Below are positions 22,685 through 34,078 of a stretch of DNA of 64,000 nt, piece by piece. The translations under genes were made by a program, and so were the position numbers. This DNA comes from Allodiplogaster sudhausi (Eukaryota > Nematoda > Chromadorea > Rhabditida > Diplogasteridae), in assembly GCA_945643635.1 (NCBI GenBank), contig CALZFC010000305.1, forward strand, positions 1 to 64,000, in the 5' to 3' direction. The notes beneath the pieces are model-generated. The model was given only the letters and a program-made list of their open reading frames with translations, ran no database searches and had not been told where the DNA came from. Each line of letters starts with the position of its first letter. Positions within the stretch are counted from its first letter, which is position 1.

Positions 22685-22929
22685 GAGTGAATTAAAAAAT
22701 TGGTTTTTTCTTGCAATTTTTGAATAAGCTGTTAGTTTTGGCACGGATTTATAATATTCCACTGCTTACCATTTTTGACTTGACGATCGTTAAAATTGCC
22801 AGATCAGCGTTTTGACTATTTTAGCGATCGTCAAAAATGGCAAGCCGTGGAATATTCTAAATCCTTGCCAAAAATTACAGCTTATTCGAAAATTGCAGGA
22901 AAAAAAAATCAATTTTTTTAATTCACACT
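22685..22929. repeat. 245-bp foldback MITE-like element
   Basis: The two halves are reverse complements over ~115 bp each with roughly 85-90% identity: gtgaattaaaaaattgg and ggaatattctaaatcc mark the left and right arms, and the central cgatcg words pair. The tip spacer is very small, so transcripts would form an almost perfect long hairpin. No coding capacity. Inserted in the spacer between lectin loci. Confidence 0.8.
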
Positions 22930-23620
22930 ATCTTATATGTATATACCTATATGTATTTCTTAACAAACGATTAACATAAAGTTTTGAATTTAGGCACAGA
23001 AGCCACTGTTTTCCTTGTTTTTGCCACTTTGAAATTGGCAATTCTCAATTAGCTCACTTATTTGTCTCTGTAATGATAAGATTAATGTGCCTATATTTAA
23101 TGGAAAGTCGACTTTGTTCTTCTGGACTATCAAACTTCTCGAACTACTAAGTTTAAGAGGTATGCCTATGCAAAATGAGAAAATAAAAGAATTACTTCTT
23201 ACTTAGTGAGTAGCATCATTATAATGCTAAGATGTTTCAAGGCTGGAGAAACTTGCGCTCAAAGAGTTTTTGTCCACTATCAGAAAAGTGTCAGTAAATG
23301 AAACAGAGAATCTTGGTTTTATGGTTGTTACAATAGCTACTTTCCGTGGGTTGTTTATACACATACTAATACGGATATCGTGACAGCCTCGGATCAAGCA
23401 ACGAGAGTAGCAGTGAATATTTATGTTCACCACACCTGTTAACAAACAGCCTTCCCCAGTGGTGTCTTAAGAGTTACTCACTCGCCCTCCTGCAGTCATA
23501 ACCTATGGAAACAGGCTTGCTTCTCTGTTTGGAATTATGCTACCATGATGGGTGAAGGCAACATGAAAGGCATCAGGGTTCACGAAGGACTTCTAAAATG
23601 AATAAATAAAAATTATTCAG
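22930..23620. other. Intergenic, no supported gene
   Basis: AT-rich sequence with no exon-like stretch or recognisable repeat. Copy B: 62067-62757. Confidence 0.4.
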
Positions 23621-23883
23621 CTCGCTGGCCGCCGCGAGTTGCGGCTCGTACACGTGGCTCGACAAGTCGTCCTTCGCATTCCAGAACTGGGAGGGTATCC
23701 CATTTGGTATGTGCATATGATCAATTTACTAGATTAACAAAATCGATTTCATATTTACTGTTATCGATTAGTTGAGGCGTTCGCCCGACTGAGATCAAAA
23801 ATTCGGCGCCGTGTGTCAAGCAGAACGGCGCCGGAAAGTGGATCCAGTCGTGCTGTAAGAAAGTGGCGGCCACCGTTTGCAAG
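23621..23883 (+). pseudogene. C-type lectin pseudogene, last two exons, deleted
   Basis: Exon 3 (23621-23694) begins LAGRREL but lacks ~23 bases that encode the GTWREDN segment in the 35633-35729 gene, so its frame shifts. The last exon (23777-23883) is open (VRPTEIKNSAPCVKQNGAG, then WIQSCCKKVAATVCK) but runs into gtacatatata flank with no stop in place. Exons 1-2 are absent. Confidence 0.85.
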
Positions 23884-24340
23884 GTACATATATATATACT
23901 TAAAATCATTTCAATTGAATAGGGATTGTATGCAGTTGTCGTTTCTGCCGCATTATCCAATTTTCCTATCAAAGAAGACTCATTTTTTTGAAATAGACAA
24001 GGATGTCTAAATTATTTTTTCAACACCTGTCCCCTTATACAGAAATTTGTACACGGCCTCAAGTAGTACCTCTTCTATGTTTTCTCTTCGCCTTTTCTCC
24101 CTCTCCTTCTTACTTCTTATATATTCACGTATACATAAATACTTCAAATTTTTCACAGGGAGAGGATTTTTATGCGCACTTTGTCGAACTCTGGATACTC
24201 AAGATCTATACATACATACATAAATAATATATCTAACAAGTTAGTCGACAGTTTAATTGTGATTTCATTTGTAGTTTGAGTAATTTATGTTATTACACTT
24301 GAATAGCGTAATTTTTTCTTTATTTTATCAGTGACGCGAG
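23884..24340 (+). repeat. Lectin-gene 3' flank family
   Basis: Downstream flank of the lectin remnant, related to 20341-20850. Its gatctatacatacatacataa at ~24200 is the cleanest empty target site for the inverted-repeat element. Copy B: 63021-63477. Confidence 0.75.
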
Positions 24341-24467
24341 TTGTACTCAAGTGAGAGAATGGCGTGAGTGAGCAGTGCGAGAGAAAGAAGATGGGTAGCA
24401 GTTGGGGGCTCTCTATGAACCGCAAAGAGTCTTTGACAGACCCCAAAGACCCCCTGATGGAGGACCC

Positions 24468-25343
24468 CTAAGCCTTCCCTGCGGGCATCTTGCACACGGT
24501 CGCGGCCACCTTCTTGCAGCAAGACTGGAACCACTTGCCGGACGGGTTCAGCTTGACGCATGGTGCTGAGCTCTTGATCACCGATGGGCGAGCGCCTCAA
24601 TCAATCGATAATGGAAAAGAAAATCAATATTTTCCATCCAATAAACGCAATAATTATTTTTATTGCTAAAAACAAATGCTCGAAAAATACATACCCTCCC
24701 AGTTTTGGAAGGCGAAAGGAGACTTGTCGAGCCACGTGTACGTGTTGCCCTCGCGCCAAGTTCCAAGCCAGATCTCACGACGGCCGGAGATCTGTAATCG
24801 TTGTGAGAGTTTTCTCGCTCTAAATTATTAAAGAAAAGGTGTTTAAAATACCTTAATCCTCCATGACATACAGTATGAATAGTATAGACGAAATCAAAAA
24901 AGGAATGCCTCATTGAGGAAAGCGTTCTCAGCTGCGCTGCCCACGGAGGCGATGTTCGCGTCGCCCCAGTACTTCCCAGCCGCCATGCACATCGGCAACG
25001 CGTTGTTGAAGCCCTAAACATATCCCCATATCCTACGGTCGGCATAAGATCGTCTCGAATAACACAAGGAATTTCATTCTTTTCGCAGAAATATTCTCCA
25101 GCTCACTTGTTTCCAGTGAAAATTTTCTTTTATTGATATTGAATTAAAGTTGGATTTTCTTATCAATAAATGCTGCACCGAAAAAATACTTTAAACTAAA
25201 GAAATCAGAACCTGCGTCTCTGGCACGAGCTTGTAGCACGCGTTCGTGGCAGCAAAGTAGCGCCAGCCATTGTTGCAGCCGGCGCTGGAGGCGGTGGCCA
25301 GGAAGGCGGAGAAGACCACAAGAGAGGCGAGCGGACGGCACAT
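24468..25343 (-). CDS. Secreted C-type lectin, gene 2 (intact)
   Basis: Exons 25343-25212, 25013-24909, 24791-24695 and 24595-24468 close to 153 residues. A signal peptide (MCRPLASLVVFSAFLATASS) is followed by one C-type lectin-like domain: GCNNGWRYFAATNACYKL, then GKYWGDANIASVGSAAENAF, REIWLGTWREGNTYTWLD, FAFQNWEG and APCVKLNPSGKWFQSCC with VAATVC. The WLGT and NWEG blocks correspond to the WIGL and WNNG-type core motifs; the usual EPN/QPD and WND calcium-site triplets are not evident, so sugar binding is uncertain. Exon 2 ends at GAG|GCATTC, a GC donor or a decayed GT. It is paired in tandem with gene 1, which differs mainly by the 1-nt deletion. Confidence 0.88.
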
Positions 25344-26586
25344 CGGGCTCTATTTGTTACTATTTGTAAAATAACTAATTTATTTTTTTTGAACAAATAA
25401 AACAAATCTCACGGACTAGTAAATGCAGATGGCATACAACTCTTGTAAGAGCCGCAGTGAAAAAGCAAGCGAAAAATGCTAAATCGTTAACAGATCAGCA
25501 CTTTCCGCTACGAAGGCACACTGATAATCAGGAGATAAAAAGTCCACTTCCGCGGCCTTTTATTCAAAGTTGATTGGGTGACTCCTGTAACAGTCCTGGC
25601 CAAGAGTACATCTCTAGTACGGCAGGCGAGGATGCACTCCTCCAGCCACTTACAGGAGACTCTTCCATCTAACTGCCTGGATGGTGAAGCTCTTTTAAAG
25701 TCCACATTCATTTGTGCAGCGTGATGCCCATTTCCAGGCTGCTTGTCTCTCAACGAAAGGAGACGTGATTCCTTTGTGAAAAAAATTCGGATGTATGTCG
25801 CAGTGCTTTCATTGCTATCTCTTTATCCATACACTCATCCTCTATTTCGCTCTCTTCCTTCTCTCTCTATTTAAACTTCTTCTCCCACATTTTCCTCCGA
25901 GCATCTTTCCATCTCTCTCTCTCTCTCTTTCCTTCTGGCTCTCGAATATTTTGATAATGCAAGCTGCAAGTAATTCTGCGACATTTGCCTGGATATGTAG
26001 ATCAAATGTTCAATCGGACATTTTCGCCATAAAAAGTTAAAAATATCCTTTTAGATCTTTTGTATACATACTATGAAGTAGATATTTATGTATGTGCATA
26101 CATACAGTATAGGAATACTCATGCAGTAGCGATCCGTAAAAATTAATAATTGGTTATATCTCTATTAATCCTTCAAACTAAGCAGATTCTTTTGAAATTG
26201 TTAGGGCATGTGAATATGTACATATGTACATTTATTTTATGTACATATTTATGCTCATATGTACATGTTTGTTGACGCGAACGGCAGTAAAATGCATTCT
26301 CGGGTTTTAATTGCTGCTCCCGTAAACAAATATCTGTTCGGCAGTTCAGATAGCAACAAGAACGGCGATGATTACGTCACTTTATCATCCTTTATTTGGC
26401 AGCTTGCTTTGCTGTTATAGCAACTCGGAAAAAGGGTAGCACAGATTTACGAGTCAATCAACGGTGCGAGGAGTTAGGGAGAGAGTCAGAGAAAAGACGA
26501 GTAATATATGTGTTAAAGATGAAAGTGTACTCGGCGGAATGATCAAAAGAAGCAGAGAAATGACTAACGGAGGGATAGAAACAGAG
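25344..26586. other. 5' flank of lectin gene 2 and intergenic
   Basis: Bases 25344 to ~26080 are paralogous to the 5' flank of lectin gene 1. The rest (26080-26586) is AT-rich with gtacat microsatellite words at 26217-26270. No exon supported. Confidence 0.5.
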
Positions 26587-26682
26587 GTGAATGTGGTAGA
26601 AAGACAGAGACAGACAGAGACAGAGAGAGACAGAAAGAGACAGAGAGAGAGAGAGAGAGAGAAGAGAGAGAAGAGAGAGAGA

Positions 26683-26737
<55 letters not shown>

Positions 26738-26819
26738 TGGAGAGAGAGAGAAGAGAGAGAGAGAGAGAAAAGAGAGAGAGAGAAGAGAGAGAGAGAGTAG
26801 AGAGAGAGTAGAGAGAGAG

Positions 26820-26909
<90 letters not shown>

Positions 26910-26917
26910 AGAGAGAG
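26587..26917. repeat. (GA)n / (AGAGAA)n satellite-like tract
   Basis: About 330 bp of almost pure purine with periodic gaa interruptions (agagagaagagagag). It gives long Ser/Leu and Arg/Glu reading frames that are not genes. Long polypurine tracts can form triplex DNA and are prone to length change. Confidence 0.9.
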
Positions 26918-28272
26918 AACGAATGGGACGGATAAAGGTGAAAAGGGGGCAATAGAGAGATAAACAAGCTGTTAGTAAACATGACTAAATACATACGTAC
27001 GGCTGTATCAGAAAAGGCAAAATAGAACGCTTGTCATTTTCTCGTTAGCAAGCGGCATGTTTCCAAAACAACGATGGCATCGCTATAAATATGCGTTTTC
27101 AACACCGTTACAGCAGACTTGGAGAATATTTGCGCACTCGAAAAGTGCAGTATTCATCTTATAGATTCTGCTTTTTAAACATAATTTTTTCAAAACCGTT
27201 AACCATTTAAATTTTCCTGACTGATGTGGTCGCGTCTCTCTAAATCACATGCTCTCTCTACCTTATCTCAACAAAGGAGGGAATTTTGGGCTATTTTAAA
27301 GTGTGATTTGCAAGTGAAGAAGGATGTTCCACGTCGTTGCATTGGCCGTCTCCATCTCCTCGTCGCCGTCTCTGCAGCCGCTGCTTCTTGCCCTCCCGAT
27401 TGGCGCTACTTTCAAGAGAACAACGCATGATACACCATGCTGAAGAATGATCAAGTATACTTATTCATGTCATTCATTATGTTGTTTGTTTTTCATTTTT
27501 TTTTAAATTAAATAAAATAAAAATTAAAAAGATATTAAAAAAAAACATTTTCTCTAGCCCTTCAACACGCAGCAGGCGCTCTGTCGCTTCACGGGCGTCG
27601 GCTCATTCATGAGCTCCGTGGCCAACGCTAACGAGAACCAATTTCTTCGCAAGGTTACTTTTTCAAATTTAATATTTATATTATAACTTTCATACAAATA
27701 GTCATTTTACAACTTGTTAAATTTTATTATTACATTTTTTTAAAAATTGTTCAATATTTTCTATTTCTCCCTGATTTATATTATTAAGACAGCCTATCTG
27801 TAAGGGTCGATCTGCCCTCTGCAATGGGAAATTTTTGATTTTTAAAATTGATGAAAACTTGATCATTTGTACTATTCGACATGCTCTTTAAAATGGTGAA
27901 ATCGTGATTTCGAAAAAAAAATTTTCTTTCGAGATAATAGCGATTTACGCTTAAAATTCACATGCCCATATCTCAGTTATTTCTTAAGATTTTTGAAATC
28001 TCTTTTTTGTGTTTTATAGATCTTTGTATTCTCTTTAAAAAAGGTCGCGGTGACGTTTCGTGAAAACAACTTTTAAGCAGCAAAAATCGTATAAATAGAT
28101 TTAAAAATATGGTTTTTCTGGTTTTTCAGACCAAGTAACCCCCGCGGGGAGGATAAGCTGTTCATAGAAAGAAAGCCCGTGAAATTTGCTACAATGCGAT
28201 GTATCTTTAAAAGAATTCTAGGAGGACATATTTTTGGAATATGCACTTAAGCAAATATACTCAACTTTAAAA

Positions 28273-28316
28273 GTACCTTGCAAGAGGTCCGGGTTCGAAG
28301 CCCGCTCGGGGCAAAG
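28273..28316 (+). other. tRNA-like 3' half with B box
   Basis: GGTCCGGGTTCGAAGCCCG forms a T-arm (CCGGG/CCCG around TTCGAAG) with a canonical GGTTCGAAGCC B box, followed by a GGGGCA acceptor-like strand and a T run at 28316. No matching 5' acceptor, D-arm or anticodon arm is present upstream, so it is a tRNA fragment or the tail of a tRNA-derived SINE. Confidence 0.45.
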
Positions 28317-28584
28317 TTTTTGCAATGTTTTGTAAACTGCCAAAAAACATATTATCGATCTAAAATTGATGTCTATTCGTCTCATAGCTCCATAAATTTG
28401 CATATGCTTTCCGTTTTCATTCTGATTTCACCAACTGAAAATTTCTTCAACATGTTTTTATTCCAACAAAGGTGCACAATTATAGAATCATTTTAGCTTC
28501 GTGATTCGAAAGTGCAAAGCATTTCTCAAGTCTCTTGAGGGGCTCATCAATGAACAAATATGTAGGGATTATCATGACTAATGG

Positions 28585-29880
28585 TCAGAATAGTTCATCG
28601 TGGACGCGTCTGGGTGCTGTCTGGGCAGACCCGCTCATGTCTACAGGCTCAAATACGTCTTCATTCGAGAGCTCCTCAGGTGATTCCGTTTGCGTGGCTG
28701 TGGGATTTCTTTTTGGATCTGCCTTCTCAGATGGGTACTCAACGTCATTCTCTATCAGTTGTCTAAATTCGTCGAAGTCAGTCCCAAAAAGCGGTTCCGA
28801 TTGAGCCTCCTCAATGATATCACCTTCCGTATCGAACAGTTCATCAAGCTCGTCTAAGACGTTCACAGATGTTGGTTGCGGTGTCGTTGTAGTTGTTGAT
28901 TGATCCAAGTCGGGCACATTTGCATGTCTCTTCTTCGAGGCAAGATTTCCGAAAATGCTTGCTATCTGCTGGTAATTGAGAAGTTCTGGCGGTGAGAAGA
29001 GTAATTTTCCAGCTGCGTCGATTTCCTTGCGCATTTTCTTCTCCAGCTGTCGAGGATCATGTTTAGTGCCCGTACGAAGGCCATCATTAAACGCTTCGAT
29101 CACATACGTCTTAGACCTGGGTGGAAGTCGAGTGCCCTTCTTATGCTCGCGAAGTGCCCAGCCTTGTGGCAAACGAAGCCCGTTATCTGTCACTTCTGCT
29201 AGCGACTCGATTGCCTCGTCGACTTCGGAATATGCCTGCTCAATCTTTTCTCCTTCGAGACACATACCGTACCGCTTCAGAACATAATCCCGAAGAGTCA
29301 GCCTCTCGGAAATTGCCCTATTTTTGCCAAAAAGGAGATGTCTCTCGAGATTGTGGGCTTGCAAGAATTCAGCTCCACAGGTTTCTTCTGGGCATCTGTA
29401 AAGATACCCATATTCAGGGCAACTTCCCGTGAGAGTGTATTCGGCATCTTCAGGAGCGCGGCAGGCCTCATCATCTATTTCTTCATTACGATCACGGCCA
29501 TGGTCCGGCGTGACCTCGCCTCGGATTGGTTGGCCTTCTCTCCCCAACCAGCATAGTTCAGATGTCGTGTCCAGGCAACCTCCAGATGAATCGGTGATGA
29601 ACTCTCCTTCATTGTGTTGTAGAGATGAGTAGTCGATCTCTTTGCCGATACCGATAGTAGAATATCGATGAACTCGAAGTGCCGTTTCTTCAAATAGGAA
29701 CGTGTTATACTTCCTTATTCCGGCAATTTTGGCCTTAGACGCTTCTCCTCTTCTAATGCTTCCCGTGTAAACCGAGACTGCACGTACCGGTTTTCCGTGA
29801 GTTATTCCTGCCAAAATTTCATTTGGAGTGGTTACGTCCTTTCCACTATCAACGTAGTTCCGCAATTTTCTCTTCGAGGA
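28585..29880 (-). CDS. Transposon-like C2H2 zinc-finger protein, 5' end not defined
   Basis: The frame is open for over 430 codons with normal amino-acid use, ending VHDELF-stop. In order: KDVTTPNEI; HGKPVRAVSVYTGS; KIAGIRKYNTFLFEE; RYSTIGIGKEIDYSSL; a zinc-finger-like YRCPEETCGAEFLQAHNLER with the next H (the last zinc-ligand H is not obvious); LPQGWALREHKKGTR; RTGTKHDPRQLEKKMR; LFSPPELLNYQQIASIFGNL; an acidic tail. This order matches, from memory, a protein family of unknown function that is abundant in cnidarian and other invertebrate genomes and behaves like part of a mobile element. No ATG precedes the conserved part (the frame upstream is a GA-tract translation), so the copy is 5'-truncated or needs an upstream exon. 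It lies inside the lectin pseudogene on the opposite strand. Confidence 0.6.
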   Translation of the reverse strand, partial: SSKRKLRNYVDSGKDVTTPNEILAGITHGKPVRAVSVYTGSIRRGEASKAKIAGIRKYNTFLFEETALRVHRYSTIGIGKEIDYSSLQHNEGEFITDSSGGCLDTTSELCWLGREGQPIRGEVTPDHGRDRNEEIDDEACRAPEDAEYTLTGSCPEYGYLYRCPEETCGAEFLQAHNLERHLLFGKNRAISERLTLRDYVLKRYGMCLEGEKIEQAYSEVDEAIESLAEVTDNGLRLPQGWALREHKKGTRLPPRSKTYVIEAFNDGLRTGTKHDPRQLEKKMRKEIDAAGKLLFSPPELLNYQQIASIFGNLASKKRHANVPDLDQSTTTTTPQPTSVNVLDELDELFDTEGDIIEEAQSEPLFGTDFDEFRQLIENDVEYPSEKADPKRNPTATQTESPEELSNEDVFEPVDMSGSAQTAPRRVHDELF

Positions 29881-30043
29881 GAAGAGAAAAAGAGTGAGGG
29901 GAGGAGAAGAGAAAAAGAGGTGATGGGAAAAGGGTGGGAGTTTTAGCCAATGCAGGCTATTGAGATGAAGAGAATGAGGCAGATATAAAGAAATTGTGAT
30001 AAAAAGGTGCCGAGATAGAGAGAGATGTTGAGAAAGAAAGAGA

Positions 30044-30076
<33 letters not shown>

Positions 30077-30502
30077 GCAGAGATAGCAAGAGGGAGTGAG
30101 ACAGCTGGAGGGGCACAATCAAAGGGATGCAAGGAATTAAATGAGTAAAACTATTTCATATTCAATTATATACATGATCAACAAATTCTAACTATAGTAA
30201 GAAAAGTGTGTTTCTATTTTCCGACAATTTTAGGCCGCCGCCCGTACCCGAAGCTCTCTGAGCCGTGCGTGAAGATGGACGCTTATGGAAAGTGGTGAGG
30301 ATCTTTTTATACCAGGAAGTAAATTTAGCATTAGAAATTTTGTTCAATGAAGGTATACAATTGTAACAATAAAGTAAATAAATGAAGTCAACAGAAATAT
30401 AAATATGAATTCAATAATTTCAGGTTCGCCGACTGTTGCCGCCGAAAGCCCGCGCCGACCGTGTGCAAAATGGCAGCAGCTGCCTCCAGAAGACGAGTCT
30501 GA

Positions 30503-31973
30503 TTCCGTCCTCGTTTAATTCCGTTTCAAATCTACCGCCAAAACTTGCTATTAATAATGTTATTGTTATTTTCTCTTCGATTGACGACATGCGCTCCCGT
30601 GAGCGTTTTTCAAGGACATTTTCTCGAAAGATTGCCTTTTTTCCTGGAAATAACACGACGGGCTTTTTTTTCGCGTAGATGCTGAAGAATTCTTCTTATT
30701 TCGGCAGCTTCTTCCCTCGTTCAAACTTTTTCTTAGTACGCTTGCTAAAGTACTTCATACTTCACGGGCTTCTCTTCAATGCTTCACATTCCTGATAACT
30801 TATCTGCTGATTGTTTATGCATATCTGTGTTTCTATGCTTTATTTCTCTTCCTTCTGGATTTTAATTACGTAAAATAAAGTACATTTAATATCATAACAA
30901 GAGCAGAATCCGGCCTCCTTTAGCGCAATTTCAAAAGTTGAAAGAACTTAAACTCGCATTAATCATCAGCGGCGGTGTAAGATGGTGGTCGATTTGAACA
31001 TTCTACCATTTACCAGTTTGACTAAACGTGGACTGCTGGGAATTCAAGGGGCACCATTCGATTTAATCAGTGACAAGACAAAGGGTCGTACACGAATGGG
31101 TACATGTGTACTACTGCATAAAAGGACACAAATATGTACATAGCATGTATGTACATACATACATGCATAAGTGCATTGTCAATCACTTCATGTGCTTGCA
31201 CGTAAAGTAAAGTAAAAAGCAGCAGCTATGCTGTCTCGAAGCTATTCAAATCGAAGATCCCGTTTAGTCGTTTTATCTTTGCGCTTCATAATTACTACTT
31301 TTTCCCGCAGCAATTTCCCACACCCACCAGTGAAATAGTTTATTTGTACATAATTCTCGACGACAATCTAGCAGATTTCACTGACACAATGAATTCATGT
31401 CTGCTAAGAATCGCTCGCTTTATAAAAACATGTAACCTATGGATTGTTCTCTTTCTCTCTCTTTCTCTCTCTCTCTTTCTCTCTCTCTCGTTACAGCACA
31501 ATAATTACCTCAAAATCTGGTATTTTCACCATCTTTTTTCTTTGTTCGAGTATCAGAGTTTTTTGATGAAGAAATCTGCGATTGCGCAAAAAGATTTCTC
31601 GTTGCAGGCAACTTATTAACTCAGACCGGGAGCACGACGTTCACGGGAAAGAAGCTAAAGATAATTTATAACGCCAGGTGCATTTTTGCTGGCGATAGAT
31701 AGTAAAAGCAGGTTTTTCGCTGTTTCCAGGTATTGGCAGAGAAAATAGGCAGTTCTTCAGCGACCAAACGGACAGAAAGTCGCTACGTTAATCGCCACTA
31801 TCATGAGCATTGCTTCCTGCACGCCACACTGGCATAGATAAATAATGAATGGGCTTTGTTCGCTCTCTTTCGAAATTACATATATTCTTACTATCAGCAT
31901 TTGCGTGCATTTCATGAGCTCCATTTCTTGCCACAAAGATCTTATAAATTATTAAATTTTAAGTATTATTTAG
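30503..31973. other. Intergenic; receptor 5' flank at right end
   Basis: No gene supported. Bases 31565-31690 resemble 37120-37250 upstream of the receptor pseudogene. A TC tract lies at 31447-31490 and gtacat repeats at 31135-31170. Confidence 0.45.
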
Positions 31974-34022
31974 ATGATTCTTCAACATGCTTACAAGACT
32001 ATTTCGCTTGTTTTCGGCACGGCCGGGCTGTCCACGAATCTTTTCCTTCTCTTCATCTTGCTAAAAATTCAAACTGAACAAAGCAAAAGGTAACCATACT
32101 AACGTCTCCAGAATTTGTGACGCTAAAATACTTGTCAAACCAGGACACTTTTTGTTTATTTTAAAATAACCGAATAACCGTTCAGTTTTCGAGTTATTCT
32201 CGTCTGCCACACTTGCAGCGACATTCTCTATATTGTAAGCGAAATGCTCGCAACTCCGGTTGGCATCCTAATTTGCTCGTTTTATTTCAGTATACGGATT
32301 GCGTCCTATCATTTCTGATGATTACTCTTGATCAGAAATGATCATTTATGGAAGAAATGAAAACAGATTCACCGCCTCGCTCCTGACATGATCGCCGTTC
32401 TCTTGCTTCCCATTGTCCGCGTTCCCGAGAAAGCCATGCTCGCCTTCTTGTTCCTCAACATGCTCGGCTACGCACTCTCCACCGCTCTCATCGACGTCGC
32501 GTTCATCTACAGATACCTCGTCATTGCAGGGCAAGTCATCAAAATTAATTTATTTATTATAAAAAAAACTAATTCAACGCTAAATAAACACGAGTAATTC
32601 AGCCAATTTAGATCACGAGGAGCCGATCTTTTCCATAGAAAGGCGCCATTTGTCGGCGTTCTAATGCTTGCCTTCGCTGTTAGTTTATTAATTTACTTTG
32701 CATTTATCTGTGCTTCCATTCAATCTTCAGTAATATATTGCGAATACCTTTACAGTACGCTCTGTTAGCCACAGTCGGCATGACGCTGCCAATGCTGCCA
32801 TCTGAAGGCTTTGCAGAGCTCGCACGCAGCCTTGGCCTCGCTGCTCCTGACGATTTCGTTGCGGGAAGTCGCTTCACTCAGGTACACATGTCAATTCGTC
32901 TAAAAAGAACACGAGTGAATGAAATAGGACAGCTCCGAGTACGTATTGTCAGCAAAATTTTTTCAAAAATAAAATCAAAGAGCAGAAATTGTTCAATCTT
33001 TTGGGAGTTTTAGACAAATGCGAATTGTCGAATAATAAAGAAGCGATTTTCAGTTGCAGTCCAATGGATTGTCTAACGCGCTAACCCTTCTCGTAATTTT
33101 TCTGTTCACTGCTTCTTTCGTCACAATGATTGCCGCGGGCATCGGAATTCATCTGAAGCTGAAGGCGGCCGTGGAGATGTCCCCGATGAGCAGGGCCATG
33201 CAAAGACGCGCCCTCGTCATGCTATCCTTACAGGTAAAGGAGAGAGTCATGCTTGCGTCTCTGCAAAGCAAAATATATAACTTGAATATGTCAATTCAAT
33301 GGTTACAATATAAAAGAAGAAGCTATTCAAAGGCTCTCCTGCCATCCGCTTGTTTGTACGCTCCTTTCGTGGAGATTGCCGGCTCCTCGGTCATCGGTCG
33401 AAGCGGTCAAATCTTGTACGAAGATCTTTTTTCACTTGAAAAGTCTTGATTTATAACATCGCAACATTAAAGGAGGGCGATCACCGAAAAGTCGTTCACG
33501 AGATATGAGATATTTTACGTATTTTCGAATAGTTTTCAGCATATAGATAAAGGATATGCACATGGAAGACCACAAAAAAGTTTCACATTCAAGTAAATGC
33601 ACTTGAAAGTGCAACTTTTGAATCAAATTCATATTGGTGTCTCAGTGCAAAAATGTGGTGTATACAGTAACTAGGGTACATTTACCATCGCTGGAAGATA
33701 AAATTTACAAAGACATCGCGACTTTGACATTTTAGTAAGCTTAATAAAGTTTTTGTGTTAGTTTTTCTGTAAAAACTTTAAGGAAGAACACAACAACATC
33801 AAAATAGTCAATCAGAATTGACATCCCGCTTTGAAAAAAACCATGCCACCATCAGTGTACAGTATATCTTAGTTTGATTCTATGGACTTCCATTCGAGAT
33901 TTTTGCATGTTTGAACGCATATTAGTAAATTTTCGGTGACCGCCCTTCTTTAAGGAGCATTTATGTATTTCTTTCGTCATACAACAAACGAACAGTGCAT
34001 ATGTATGTAATTGTGTTTTGTC

Positions 34023-34078
<56 letters not shown>

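Larger units (their letters stand above)
1..24863 (+). repeat. Copy A of a 39.1-kb-period direct repeat
   Basis: Every gene and spacer in this interval recurs in the same order and orientation at 39114-64000. The offset is 39113 at the left end and 39137 at the right, so the net length difference is about 24 bases. Beyond the first ~900 bases, the differences I found are almost all in homopolymers and GA/CT tracts, for example 17 versus 14 G at 16887-16903. The first ~900 bases carry many small indels relative to copy B. Base 1 already lies inside the repeat. Confidence 0.97.
27324..30502 (+). pseudogene. C-type lectin pseudogene interrupted by a transposon-like insertion
   Basis: Exon 1 (27324-27454) starts MFHVVALAVSI, shifts frame, then reads SCPPDWRYFQENNA followed by TGA where paralogues have Cys (TGC). 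Exon 2 (27558-27653) is open: PFNTQQALCRFTGVGSFMSS. The WLGT-containing third exon is missing; in its place are ~2.6 kb with the C2H2-type ORF on the opposite strand. Exons at 30234-30294 (PYPKLSEPCVKMDAYGKW) and 30424-30502 (FADCCRRKPAPTVCK) supply the C-terminal half. The lectin is divergent from genes 1, 2 and 4. A stop, a frameshift and the lost exon make it non-functional. Confidence 0.8.

Noticed and set aside
26458..26994. A 178-residue Ser/Leu open frame
   Set aside because: It is the translation of the GA/CT tract and has no independent coding signal. The same holds for similar frames at 5100, 6550, 15130, 22380, 38540 and their copies.
29881..30132. The N-terminal 80 residues of the long minus-strand ORF
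   Set aside because: The start is TTG and the sequence is Ser/Leu low complexity from a GA tract. The conserved family sequence begins only at about 29870.
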